Positions 26,669-35,181 of a stretch of DNA of 64,000 nt are shown here, in pieces (within the stretch, counting starts at the first letter, position 1; every line of letters starts with the position of its first letter). Where the stretch lies: contig CANQHV010000001.1 of assembly GCA_947624005.1 (NCBI GenBank), positions 62,001 to 126,000 on the forward strand. The letters are read 5' to 3'. The position numbers and the translations under genes were made by a program. Under the pieces are notes generated by a model. It saw only the letters and a program-made list of their open reading frames with translations, did not search any database and was not told where the DNA came from. This DNA comes from an uncultured Clostridia bacterium. Its GTDB lineage: Bacteria; Bacillota; Clostridia; Christensenellales; Borkfalkiaceae.

Positions 26669-26810
26669 GCGGCGTTAAAGCTTTCAGAGCCGCGGGTGAA
26701 ATTCCCGCGGCGGTATCGCCCCGAAACTTAAAAGGCGGAGGGGCGCTCAACAAAAAAAGCGCGTTTTTTGAGTAACTATCACACAACAAAAACTTAAAAA
26801 AAATCGGAGG
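26669..26810 (+). promoter_or_regulatory. Structured amt leader with competing hairpins
   Basis: Stem A (GCGGC 26669-26673 with GCCGC 26689-26693) shares bases with stem B (CCGCGGG 26690-26696 with CCCGCGG 26704-26710), so only one can form. Stem C pairs CGCCCC (26717-26722) with GGGGCG (26740-26745), or CGCC with GGCG at 26734-26737. The GGGTGAAATTCCC in B, followed by CGGCGGTA, is like the 5' half of FMN riboswitches, but the 3' half is absent. GGAGG at 26806-26810 serves amt. Confidence 0.5.
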
Positions 26811-26819
26811 CTTTTTGCA

Positions 26820-28613
26820 ATGGGATTCGGAATTTGGTTTCTCATCGGCGCCGCCCTTGTATTCTTTATGCAGTGCGGCTTCGCGATGGTAGAAACGGGT
26901 TTCACCCGCGCCAAGAATGCAGGCAACATCATAATGAAGAATCTGATGGACTTCTGCATCGGCACGGTAGTATTTATGTTTCTCGGCTTCGGACTTCTGG
27001 TGGGGGTTGACTCCGTCGGCAAGTTCATGGGCGTTCCTAACCTCGACATAATAGGCAATTGGAATGCTTTCGTTACCAACGAAAACGGGCTCGCGTCGAG
27101 CTTCGTATTCAACCTTGTGTTCTGCGCGACCGCGGCGACGATTGTTTCGGGCGCGATGGCTGAAAGAACAAGATTTATTTCGTACTGCATCTATTCGGCG
27201 ATGATTTCGCTGGTCGTATACCCCATCGAAGCGGGCTGGGTATGGGGTCTTGGCTCCAACGCATGGCTCACCGACCTCGGGTTTATCGACTTCGCGGGTT
27301 CCGCGGCGATTCACTCGGTCGGCGGCACGGCGGCTTTGATAGGCGCAATACTGCTCGGTCCCCGTATCGGCAAGTACGAGCGCGACGAAAAGGGCAAAGT
27401 AACAAAGGTCAACGCAATTCAGGGTCACAGCTTAACCCTCGGCGCTTTGGGCGTGTTCATTCTCTGGTTCGGCTGGTACGGATTCAACGGCGCGGCGGCG
27501 ACTACAATCGAATCGCTTGCGGTCATCTTCGTAAATACCACCATAGCTCCCGCGCTCGCGTCGGTTTCCTGCCTTATCTTCACGTGGATTAAAAACAAAA
27601 AGCCCGACGTCGGTATGTGTCTGAACGCTTCGTTGGCGGGACTTGTAGGCATAACCGCGGGCTGTTACATAGTAGACGCAATCGGCGCGACGGTAATAGG
27701 TATCGTTTCCGGTATACTTGTCGTCGTGGTTGCGGAATTGCTCGATAAAAAACTTCACATAGACGACCCCGTAGGCGCGGTGGCGGTTCACTTCGCAAAC
27801 GGCATATGGGGCACGATAGCGGTAGGACTGTTCGCAACCGCCAACTATCAGGCGGGCGAGGTCGGCAAACTTACCGAAGCCGACCAGCTCGGAATTTTCT
27901 ACGGCGGCAACGGCTACCTTCTCGGAATACAGGTTGCGGGTATATTGTGCATAGTGGCGTGGACCGCCGTCTGGATGCTTTTGGTCTTCGGCTGCATAAA
28001 GTATATCCCCGTAATGTGCAAATATAAGTGCGGACTTATCAAGGCGTTCAAACTCGCAAAAGAGTGGAACGGTCTGCGCGCCCTTCCCGAAGACGAAGTC
28101 ACGGGTCTGGACGTTTCCGAACACGGGCTTGACTCCGCATACGCGGACTTCCTGCCCACCGCGCCCGCTTACGACGGCGAGGGCGAGAAAGTGGATATCT
28201 CCGACGTGGCTCCCGCGGCTATTGAACTTGTTCCCACCGACGGCAAATACACGCAGGTTACCATTATTACCGGACAGGATAAATTCCTTACCTTAAAAGA
28301 CGCTATGGCTCAGATAGGGGTTACGGGTATGACCGTTTCCAACGTTATGGGCTGCGGCGCGCAAGGCGGTAAAACGGGTCAGTACCGCGGCGTTAAGACC
28401 TCTATGCACCTTTTGCCCAAAATCAAGGTTGACATAGTAGTTTCCACGGTAGACCCCAAGCTTGTGGTTGCCGTAGCGCAAAGAGTGCTTTGCGACGGCA
28501 AGGTGGGCGACGGCAAGATATTCGTTTCGGGCATAGAAAACGTAATGCGTATCCGTACGGGCGAAACGGGCGTGGACGCGCTTTCAAACGAAACCGAAGT
28601 TCCCGCAAAATAA
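26820..28613 (+). CDS. amt: Ammonium transporter fused to a PII domain
   Basis: 597 residues. The first 410 or so are an Amt/MEP channel with about 11 membrane helices (AMAERTRFISYCIYS; AGSAAIHSVGGTAALIGA; the pore HFANGIWGTIAVGLF). A linker leads to a C-terminal PII domain (about 485-590) with YTQVTIITGQDKF, the T-loop GCGAQGGKTGQYRGVK and GDGKIFVSGIENVMRIRTGE. PII normally plugs Amt as a separate trimer; here it is tethered. The residue at the GlnB Tyr51 position appears to be Thr, so uridylylation is unlikely. GGAGG lies 9 nt before the ATG. Confidence 0.93.
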   Translation: MGFGIWFLIGAALVFFMQCGFAMVETGFTRAKNAGNIIMKNLMDFCIGTVVFMFLGFGLLVGVDSVGKFMGVPNLDIIGNWNAFVTNENGLASSFVFNLVFCATAATIVSGAMAERTRFISYCIYSAMISLVVYPIEAGWVWGLGSNAWLTDLGFIDFAGSAAIHSVGGTAALIGAILLGPRIGKYERDEKGKVTKVNAIQGHSLTLGALGVFILWFGWYGFNGAAATTIESLAVIFVNTTIAPALASVSCLIFTWIKNKKPDVGMCLNASLAGLVGITAGCYIVDAIGATVIGIVSGILVVVVAELLDKKLHIDDPVGAVAVHFANGIWGTIAVGLFATANYQAGEVGKLTEADQLGIFYGGNGYLLGIQVAGILCIVAWTAVWMLLVFGCIKYIPVMCKYKCGLIKAFKLAKEWNGLRALPEDEVTGLDVSEHGLDSAYADFLPTAPAYDGEGEKVDISDVAPAAIELVPTDGKYTQVTIITGQDKFLTLKDAMAQIGVTGMTVSNVMGCGAQGGKTGQYRGVKTSMHLLPKIKVDIVVSTVDPKLVVAVAQRVLCDGKVGDGKIFVSGIENVMRIRTGETGVDALSNETEVPAK

Positions 28614-28636
28614 GATTACCCTGCTCTCTCATAGAT

Positions 28637-28682
28637 ACCGGAAGTTCCGTCTGCCGCGAGGCAGGCGGAGCTTTCGGTTTTA
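28637..28682 (+). terminator. Intrinsic terminator after amt
   Basis: An imperfect long stem built on ACCG...CGGT and CTGCC-gcga-GGCAG, ending in TTTT. Confidence 0.75.
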
Positions 28683-28684
28683 AG

Positions 28685-28713
28685 TTGACTTGCGTATAAT
28701 AAAGTGTTAAAAT
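28685..28713 (+). promoter_or_regulatory. Promoter of the ClC gene
   Basis: TTGACT (28685-28690), 17 bp, TAAAAT (28708-28713). The start codon is at 28732, so the leader is about 12 nt. Confidence 0.8.
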
Positions 28714-28731
28714 AAACCTCCGAGGTAAAAA

Positions 28732-30390
28732 ATGCGGTTAAAATCAGGCAGAAAATTCAATAATTTGCTCGATTGCGGGCTTAACCTCGTAATAGTAAGT
28801 ATGCTTACGGGGCTTTTTGCGGGCACCGTAATAACCCTTTACAACGTCTGTATGCATTTCGGCGAAGAATACAGCCGTAATCTCTATTCGCTTATACGCG
28901 ACAACCCCGCCTTTGTGCCTTTGCTGTTTGCGGGTCTTGCGGCGGGCGCGTTCGTAATAGGTATTTTCGTCCGCCTCGTTCCGATGATACGCGGCAGCGG
29001 CATACCGCAGATAGAGGGCGCGGCGAGGGGCGTAGTGCGCTTCAAGTGGTACGTCACGATGTGTTCTATGTTCGCCGCAAGCCTTGCCTGCGCGTTTATG
29101 GGGCTTCCCGCGGGCGCGGAGGGACCCTCGCTCGAAATAGGCGGTTGCTGCGGAAGCGCGTCGGGAACGCTTTTAAAGCGCAATTTTATGGTAAAACGAC
29201 TGCAAATCGCCGCGGGTTCGAGCGCGGGGCTGGCGGTCGCGTTCAACGCGCCCGTAACGGGTATGGTTTTCGCCCTCGAAGAGGCTTTCCGCTCGTTTTC
29301 GCCGCAGGTATTTATAAGCTCGGCGGTAAGCGTGGTAACCGCCCTTTTCGTGCGCTCGGCGTTCGCGCGCATAGGCGCGCTCGAAATAACCTCGGGCTTT
29401 GCTTTCGACGGCTTTTCGTTTTCGGGCGGCTCGTCGTTTGCGTTCTGCGGTTACGCACTTTTGGCGGCGGCTGTCGCAGGACTTTGCGGAGTGGGCTTTT
29501 ACTACCTTGTATTTCTTTTGAAAAAGCTGTTCTCGAAAATCACGTTCGCGCACGGCGCGGGCAAATATATCGCGCCCTTTTTTGCCGCGGGCGCTTTCGG
29601 GCTTATAACCGTATATGCGATGGGCGGCGGCGCGAACTTCATTTCTTCGCTTGCGACGGGCGGCACGGGCGATATTCGTATAGAGCGTATTTTCGGCATA
29701 GGTCTTGTCGCTACGCTTGCGGTTGTAACGCTTTTAAGGTTTGTTTCCGCCGCGCTTTCAATGGGGTGCAGCGTGCCTTGCGGCGTGTTTGTTCCCATGC
29801 TTGCAACGGGCGCGGGAATGGGCGCGTTGCTTTCCGTTCTGTTCGTAAAGACGGGTATGGACCCCGCGTATACCGACTATCTTATAATAATCACCATGTC
29901 TGCGTTTTTCACTTCTGTCGTGCGCGCGCCGATTACGGGTATAGTGCTGATATTCGAACTTACGGGCGAGTTCACGGGCTTTCTGCCCGCGCTTATCGGA
30001 GTGGGAGTGGGATACCTCGTTTCGTTCCTTTTCAAACTTCAACCCATATACGAAAAATGCCTTGATTTATACGTGTCGGAAGAAAAACTGTACGATAAAG
30101 TGAAAAAGGTCGGCTTCCGCGTAAGCGTGCTTAAAGATTCGCGCGCCGTGGGCGCGGCTATCCGCTCGATTATATGGCCCGCGAACGGTCTTGTCGTAGG
30201 TCTTGTGCGCGCCGACGGCTCGACGCTTGTTCCCGACGGCGAAACGATTCTTTCCGAGGGCGACGAAATAACTTTCGAGTGCGATACCGACAATACCGAC
30301 GAACTTTACGAATACCTTTACGACATATGTGGCAAACCGCCCGAAAAGAGCGGCGAAAACGCGGAAGAGGCGGACGGAAGTATTCGGTAG
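28732..30390 (+). CDS. ClC family chloride channel/antiporter with TrkA-C domain
   Basis: 552 residues. The ClC signatures GSGIPQIEGA, PAGAEGPSLEIGG and FNAPVTGMVFALEEAFRSF are present. In ClC-ec1 the last E-E pair marks the gating/proton glutamates; the first signature here reads GAEGPSLE, so the external Glu (usually GREGP) is kept. About 10 membrane segments are followed by a soluble TrkA-C-like domain (about 465-535: FRVSVLKDSRAVGAAIRSI), which often binds a nucleotide or ligand. It is transcribed alone between its own promoter and terminator. Confidence 0.9.
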   Translation: MRLKSGRKFNNLLDCGLNLVIVSMLTGLFAGTVITLYNVCMHFGEEYSRNLYSLIRDNPAFVPLLFAGLAAGAFVIGIFVRLVPMIRGSGIPQIEGAARGVVRFKWYVTMCSMFAASLACAFMGLPAGAEGPSLEIGGCCGSASGTLLKRNFMVKRLQIAAGSSAGLAVAFNAPVTGMVFALEEAFRSFSPQVFISSAVSVVTALFVRSAFARIGALEITSGFAFDGFSFSGGSSFAFCGYALLAAAVAGLCGVGFYYLVFLLKKLFSKITFAHGAGKYIAPFFAAGAFGLITVYAMGGGANFISSLATGGTGDIRIERIFGIGLVATLAVVTLLRFVSAALSMGCSVPCGVFVPMLATGAGMGALLSVLFVKTGMDPAYTDYLIIITMSAFFTSVVRAPITGIVLIFELTGEFTGFLPALIGVGVGYLVSFLFKLQPIYEKCLDLYVSEEKLYDKVKKVGFRVSVLKDSRAVGAAIRSIIWPANGLVVGLVRADGSTLVPDGETILSEGDEITFECDTDNTDELYEYLYDICGKPPEKSGENAEEADGSIR

Positions 30391-30443
30391 GCATATGCGC
30401 CCCGATACATATAAGGCGGAAGATACGTGCGGTTAAACGCATA

Positions 30444-30489
30444 GGCGCGGCGCGCAAGGGCAAACACCTTGCGCGCCGCGCCTCTTTTT
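30444..30489 (+). terminator. Intrinsic terminator after the ClC gene
   Basis: A 16-bp GC-rich perfect stem (30444-30459 with 30467-30482) followed by TCTTTTT. Confidence 0.92.
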
Positions 30490-30595
30490 CCGTTATTTCC
30501 GCATATGAAAGTTATATAAGCGCAACTTATATTTTATATTATAATTATTAAAGCATATAACCGTCAATTAAGGCGCGCAGAAGCAAAATTTACGC

Positions 30596-30624
30596 TTGAC
30601 TTAACACACCGTTTCTACTATAAT
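30596..30624 (+). promoter_or_regulatory. Promoter of the split glutamate synthase operon
   Basis: TTGACT (30596-30601), 17 bp, TATAAT (30619-30624). The region 30490-30595 before it shows nothing else. Confidence 0.85.
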
Positions 30625-30652
30625 ATATAGCGGTTAAAAAAGAGGAAACTTT

Positions 30653-31780
30653 ATGTTTGTAAACGACTTGAATTTAAAAACCGCTCCCCTCGAAGGGGAA
30701 GTGAGAATACCGTCGGGCTGTGCGGTCAGCGCGATTATCGACAGAAGCGGAAAGCGAATGACGGGAGAGAGCATTATCCGTTCGATTGCCACTATGCACG
30801 ACAGGTCCAACGGTTTGGGCGGCGGCTTCGCGGGCTACGGCATCTACCCCGATTACAAGGAATATTACGCCTTTCATCTGTTCTATAACGATTTCTCGGC
30901 GAAAAAGGAAACCGAGGACTTTCTTATAAAGCATTTCGAGGTGGTTTACTCCTCCGAAATGAAGACCCGTAAGATAAAAAGCATTTCGAACGAGCCGCTT
31001 ATATACCGCTACTTTTTGTACCCGCTTTCCAAGCGGCTTGCGAACTCGCTTTTGGACGAGGAACAGTACGTCGTCAGGTGCGTCAACAAAATAAACGCCG
31101 AAATAAACGGCGCGTTCGTATTTTCGAGCGGTAAAAATATGGGTATATTCAAGGGCGTCGGCTTCCCCGAAGATATCGGCAAATTCTATCTTCTGGACGA
31201 GGAATACGCGGGCTATTGCTGGACGAGCCACGGCAGATATCCCACCAATACCCCGGGTTGGTGGGGCGGCGCGCACCCTTTCGGACTGCTCGATTATTCG
31301 ATAGTTCACAACGGCGAAATTTCGTCCTACGACGCAAACCGCAGATATATCGAAATGTTCGGATATAAGTGCAGTTTGCAGACCGATACCGAAGTTATAA
31401 CCTACATAATAGATTACCTTCTGCGCGTCAAAAAGCTTACTTTGCAGGAAGTCGCGAAAGTGATTTCCGCGTCGTTCTGGTCCACCATCGAAGAAAAGAG
31501 CGAAGAAGACCGCCGTCAGGAAACCTTCCTGCGCAAGGCGTTCCCGTCGCTGCTTGTCACGGGTCCGTTCTCGATTATTTTCGGCTTTACGGGCGGCTTG
31601 ATGGCTTTGAACGACAGATTGAAGCTCCGCAGTATGGTATGCGCCGAAAAAGGGGACGTCGCCTACGTTTCGAGCGAAGAGTGCGGCATAAGGGTCATCG
31701 AGCCCGACGTTGAAAAAATCTTCGCGCCCGCAGGCGGTCAGCCCGTGATTTACACTTTGAAAGAGGGGGGCGAAGACTGA
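30653..31780 (+). CDS. Glutamate synthase glutaminase subunit (class II amidotransferase domain, GlxB-like)
   Basis: 375 residues corresponding to the amide-transfer domain that is fused in ordinary GltB. It releases ammonia from glutamine. The expected nucleophile is Cys23 (SGCAVSAII), which in this split family is not at position 2, so either an N-terminal trimming step or an internal Cys is used. SHGRYPTNTPGWWGGAHPF, IVHNGEISSYD and LQTDTEVITYI are the class II glutaminase motifs. Its stop codon overlaps the next start by 1 nt, so synthesis with the FMN subunit is coupled. AGAGGAAAC precedes the ATG. Confidence 0.85.
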   Translation: MFVNDLNLKTAPLEGEVRIPSGCAVSAIIDRSGKRMTGESIIRSIATMHDRSNGLGGGFAGYGIYPDYKEYYAFHLFYNDFSAKKETEDFLIKHFEVVYSSEMKTRKIKSISNEPLIYRYFLYPLSKRLANSLLDEEQYVVRCVNKINAEINGAFVFSSGKNMGIFKGVGFPEDIGKFYLLDEEYAGYCWTSHGRYPTNTPGWWGGAHPFGLLDYSIVHNGEISSYDANRRYIEMFGYKCSLQTDTEVITYIIDYLLRVKKLTLQEVAKVISASFWSTIEEKSEEDRRQETFLRKAFPSLLVTGPFSIIFGFTGGLMALNDRLKLRSMVCAEKGDVAYVSSEECGIRVIEPDVEKIFAPAGGQPVIYTLKEGGED

Positions 31781-33288
31781 TGGATACCTATATTCCCGCG
31801 GAATACGAGGTTGTAAGAAACCCCGATTTATGTATAGCCTGCCGCGTTTGCGAAAGGCAGTGCGCCAACGAAGTACACTCTTACGATAAAGACCTCGGCA
31901 AAATGATTGCGGACAGCGGCAAGTGCGTAAACTGCCACCGTTGCGTATGCCTTTGCCCTACGCACGCGTTGAAAATCGTAAAAAGCGACGACACGTACAG
32001 ACTTAACTCCAACTGGTCCGTGCAGACGATGAACGAAGTTTACCGTCAGGCAAATTCGGGCGGCGTTCTGCTGTCCTCGATGGGCAATCCCAACGATTAT
32101 CCCGTATATTTCAACAAAATCCTCGTGAACGCTTCGCAGGTCACCAACCCTCCCATAGACCCCTTGCGCGAGCCTATGGAAACGCAGGTTTTCCTCGGCA
32201 AAAAGGACGTGGAGATAAAAAGGGATATGGAGGGCAAGCTTGTAGACACCCTGCCCCCGCAGTTGAAACTCAAATACCCGATTATGTTCTCGGCGATGAG
32301 CTACGGCTCGATTTCGTACAACGCGCACGAATCGCTTGCGCGCGCCGCGGAAGAGCTGGGGATATACTACAACACGGGCGAGGGCGGTCTGCATAAGGAC
32401 TTCTACAAATATTCCAAAAATACGATAGTGCAGGTGGCTTCGGGGCGTTTCGGCGTACACGAGGACTACCTTTCCGCGGCGGCGGCGATAGAAATCAAAA
32501 TGGGTCAGGGCGCAAAACCCGGCATAGGCGGGCATCTCCCCGGAATGAAAATTTCGGACGACGTTTCGCAGACCCGTATGATTCCCAAGGGCGTAGACGC
32601 GATTTCGCCCGCGCCCCATCACGACATATATTCGATAGAGGACCTGCGCCAGCTTATCTATTCGCTTAAAGAGGCTACGGCGTATACAAAACCCATAATA
32701 GTAAAGGTCGCGGCGGTGCATAACGTGGCGGCAATCGCCTCGGGCATAGCGCGTTCGGGCGCGGATATAATAGCGATAGACGGCTTCCGCGGCGGTACGG
32801 GCGCGGCGCCCACGCGCATACGCGACAACGTGGGTATTCCCATCGAACTCGCCCTCGCGCAGGTTGACGAACGGCTTCGGCAAGAGGGTATACGCGACAA
32901 CGTTTCGGTAGTGGTAGCAGGTTCGATTCATTCGTCCGCGGACGTGGTAAAGGCGATAGCGCTCGGCGCGGACGCGTGCTATATAGGCACGGCGGCGTTG
33001 CTTGCGCTCGGCTGTCACCTCTGCCGCAGCTGTCACCTCGGCAAATGCAATTGGGGCATAGCGACTCAACGCGCCGACCTTGTGCGCCGTCTTAACCCCG
33101 ATATAGGCTATAAACGCCTTGTAAACCTCGTCACCGCGTGGGGACACGAAATTCAGGAGATGATGGGCGGTATGGGCATCAACTCTATCGAGGCTTTGCG
33201 CGGCAACCGTCTTATGCTCCGCGGCGTAGGCTTGAACGAAAGCGAACTGCGTATTCTGGGCATACACCACGCGGGCGAAAGTATGTAA
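31780..33288 (+). CDS. gltB: Glutamate synthase FMN/Fe-S subunit (archaeal-type GltB core)
   Basis: 502 residues. An N-terminal double ferredoxin (C18xxC21xxC24xxxC28 and C49xxC52xxC55xxxC59) is followed by the FMN-binding synthase barrel: AMSYGSISYNAHESLARAA, NTGEGGLHKDFYKY, QGAKPGIGGHLPGMKI, IDGFRGGTGAAPTRI. CHLCRSCHLGKCNWGIATQ near residue 425 is the 3Fe-4S site. It reductively aminates 2-oxoglutarate with ammonia from the neighbouring glutaminase subunit. Amidotransferase, GXGXG and NAD(P)H-oxidising domains are all separate genes here. Confidence 0.92.
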   Translation: MDTYIPAEYEVVRNPDLCIACRVCERQCANEVHSYDKDLGKMIADSGKCVNCHRCVCLCPTHALKIVKSDDTYRLNSNWSVQTMNEVYRQANSGGVLLSSMGNPNDYPVYFNKILVNASQVTNPPIDPLREPMETQVFLGKKDVEIKRDMEGKLVDTLPPQLKLKYPIMFSAMSYGSISYNAHESLARAAEELGIYYNTGEGGLHKDFYKYSKNTIVQVASGRFGVHEDYLSAAAAIEIKMGQGAKPGIGGHLPGMKISDDVSQTRMIPKGVDAISPAPHHDIYSIEDLRQLIYSLKEATAYTKPIIVKVAAVHNVAAIASGIARSGADIIAIDGFRGGTGAAPTRIRDNVGIPIELALAQVDERLRQEGIRDNVSVVVAGSIHSSADVVKAIALGADACYIGTAALLALGCHLCRSCHLGKCNWGIATQRADLVRRLNPDIGYKRLVNLVTAWGHEIQEMMGGMGINSIEALRGNRLMLRGVGLNESELRILGIHHAGESM

Positions 33289-33311
33289 TAAAGCCGTAAA
33301 AAGGCGTTTTT

Positions 33312-33395
33312 GCCGCAAAGTTTTGAACCGTGACGGTACGGCGGCGTAAAAGCGTTAAAAAATAAGGTTTGAAACCCGCTTTGAGAGCGGCGGGT
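33312..33395 (+). other. Hairpin-rich leader before purA
   Basis: GCCGC (33312-33316)/GCGGC (33341-33345), the palindrome ACCGTgACGGT (33327-33337), and ACCCGC (33374-33379)/GCGGGT (33390-33395), which competes with CCGC/GCGG inside it. No promoter hexamers were found and no T-run follows. Its role is unclear. Confidence 0.3.
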
Positions 33396-33420
33396 AAATA
33401 TATAAATAAAGGAAGAGAAA

Positions 33421-34701
33421 ATGTTAACGAGTATCTGTGGAATCAACTGGGGCGACGAGGGCAAGGGCAGAATGGTTGACCTTTTGTCGCAGGACTTCGA
33501 CGTAGTATGCCGTTATCAGGGCGGCAACAACGCGGGACACACCGTCATAAACGACAAAGGCAGGTTCATTTTAAACCTCCTGCCGTCGGGGATTTTGCGC
33601 GAAAACGTCGTAAACGTGCTGGGCAACGGAATGGTTATCGACATAAAACACCTTTGCGGCGAAATCGAAAACCTCAGAAAGGCGGGAATCCGCATTACGC
33701 CCGACAACCTCAAAATAAGCGATAAAGCGGTAATCACAATGCCCTACAACGTATTGCAGGACATAATGGAAGAGGACAGGTTGCAAAAAGCCACGGGTAA
33801 ACCTTACGGTTCGACGCGCCGCGGAATCGCGCCCGTATATGCGGACAAATACCTTAAAAAAGTGTTCCGTATGGGCGAACTTTTAAATACCGATTTGCTT
33901 TATAAGCGCGTTTCGGATATCGTCGATTGGAAGAATATGACAATCAGGGCGTACGGCTTCGAACCCGTTAAAACCGAAGATATGATTGACTATTTCGAAA
34001 CTTACGGCAAGCCGCTCAAAGATTATATCTGCGACGTCGGGCTGTATTTGAATAAGGCGAACAAGGCGGGCAAAAACATTATGTTCGAAGCGCAGCTCGG
34101 CGCATTGCGCGACATAGACTTCGGCATAGTGCCATATACTTCGTCGTCCTCGACGATAGCCGCTTACGCCCCCATAGGCGCGGGCGTTCCCAACCTCAAA
34201 CTCGATAAATCGATAGGCATAATGAAAGCGTATTCGAGCTGTGTGGGAGCGGGACCGTTCACCTGCGAATATTTCGGCGAAAAGGCGGAACGGCTACGCG
34301 AACTCGGCGGCGAGTACGGCGCGGCGACGGGCAGACCGAGAAGAGTGGGTCCTTTCGACGTGGTGGCTTCGCGCTACGGCATACGCTGTCAGGGCGCGGA
34401 CGAAATAGCGCTTACCAAGCTCGACGTCCTCGACGATTACGACGAAATCGAAATCTGCACCAAGTACGAACTTAACGGCAAAATTTTAACCGAGTTCCCC
34501 TTTACGGACGTACTCGATATGTGCAAGCCCGTATTCGAAAAAGTCAAGGGCTGGCATTGCGATATTTCCGAGTGCCGCAAAAAGGAACAGCTTCCCAAAG
34601 AGGCGTTGGATTACATAAATCTTCTCGAACGGCTGTGCGATTGTAAAATAAGGTACGTGTCCGTCGGCGCGGAGCGCGACGCTTTCGTAAAAATGTATTA
34701 A
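33421..34701 (+). CDS. purA: Adenylosuccinate synthetase
   Basis: First committed step from IMP to AMP, using GTP and aspartate. SICGINWGDEGKGRMVDLL is the hallmark N-terminal GTP loop, with RYQGGNNAGHTVI, YGSTRRGIAPVYADK and TGRPRRVGPFDVVASRYG following. The length of 426 residues is normal. GGAAGAG precedes the ATG. It is placed inside the glutamate synthase cluster, between the FMN subunit and the ferredoxin, with a 132-nt leader before it and 32 nt after. No terminator separates it, so it is probably co-transcribed. Confidence 0.96.
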   Translation: MLTSICGINWGDEGKGRMVDLLSQDFDVVCRYQGGNNAGHTVINDKGRFILNLLPSGILRENVVNVLGNGMVIDIKHLCGEIENLRKAGIRITPDNLKISDKAVITMPYNVLQDIMEEDRLQKATGKPYGSTRRGIAPVYADKYLKKVFRMGELLNTDLLYKRVSDIVDWKNMTIRAYGFEPVKTEDMIDYFETYGKPLKDYICDVGLYLNKANKAGKNIMFEAQLGALRDIDFGIVPYTSSSSTIAAYAPIGAGVPNLKLDKSIGIMKAYSSCVGAGPFTCEYFGEKAERLRELGGEYGAATGRPRRVGPFDVVASRYGIRCQGADEIALTKLDVLDDYDEIEICTKYELNGKILTEFPFTDVLDMCKPVFEKVKGWHCDISECRKKEQLPKEALDYINLLERLCDCKIRYVSVGAERDAFVKMY

Positions 34702-34733
34702 AGTTTTGGGGAAATTTCCCCGCGGGATTATAT

Positions 34734-35180
34734 ATGAAAAGAATTTACGTAAACGAAAAATGGTGCCTCGGGTGTCATCTGTGCGAATACGAGTGTGCGT
34801 TTGCCAATTCCGGGCTTGACAAAATGTTCAAGCTCAAAGGCAGAATGGGCGAACTCGTAACTCCGCGCATAAAGGTCGAGGGCGAGGACAAGGGCGAAAT
34901 ACATTTTGCCGTCAACTGCCGCCATTGCACGGGTTCTATCTGCGTGCAGAGCTGTATCGCGGGCGCGCTGTCAAAGACGGACGACGGTATGGTGGTTATA
35001 GACAAAAACAAGTGCGTGGGCTGTTTTACCTGCGTTCTCGTATGCCCTTTCGGCGCGATTATGCCCTCTCCCGACGGCAAGGCGGCGCAGAAGTGTATGC
35101 TTTGCACGGACAACGTAAAGGGCGAACCCAACTGCGTCAAATACTGCCCGAACAACGCAATCGTTTACGAGGAGCGGTGA
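34734..35180 (+). CDS. 4Fe-4S ferredoxin subunit (HydN/CooF-like)
   Basis: 148 residues with four cysteine clusters: CLGCHLCEYEC, CRHCTGSICVQSC, CVGCFTCVLVCPFGA, and CMLCTDN...CVKYCP. Such four-cluster proteins shuttle electrons between subunits of redox enzymes. The gene sits 1 nt before the FAD oxidoreductase gene and close to the GXGXG gene, so it most likely passes electrons from the FAD reductase to the glutamate synthase core. The Shine-Dalgarno sequence is weak. Confidence 0.85.
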   Translation: MKRIYVNEKWCLGCHLCEYECAFANSGLDKMFKLKGRMGELVTPRIKVEGEDKGEIHFAVNCRHCTGSICVQSCIAGALSKTDDGMVVIDKNKCVGCFTCVLVCPFGAIMPSPDGKAAQKCMLCTDNVKGEPNCVKYCPNNAIVYEER

Positions 35181-35181
35181 T

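Noticed and set aside
26681..26745. A complete FMN riboswitch upstream of amt
   Set aside because: Only the 5' half is similar; the 3' core with GAGCC...GCCGACAGT is absent and the downstream gene is not a flavin gene. It is kept as a look-alike.
31828..33318. Minus-strand open frame of 496 codons opposite the glutamate synthase FMN subunit
   Set aside because: Same reason: antisense shadow of a gene with full family motifs.
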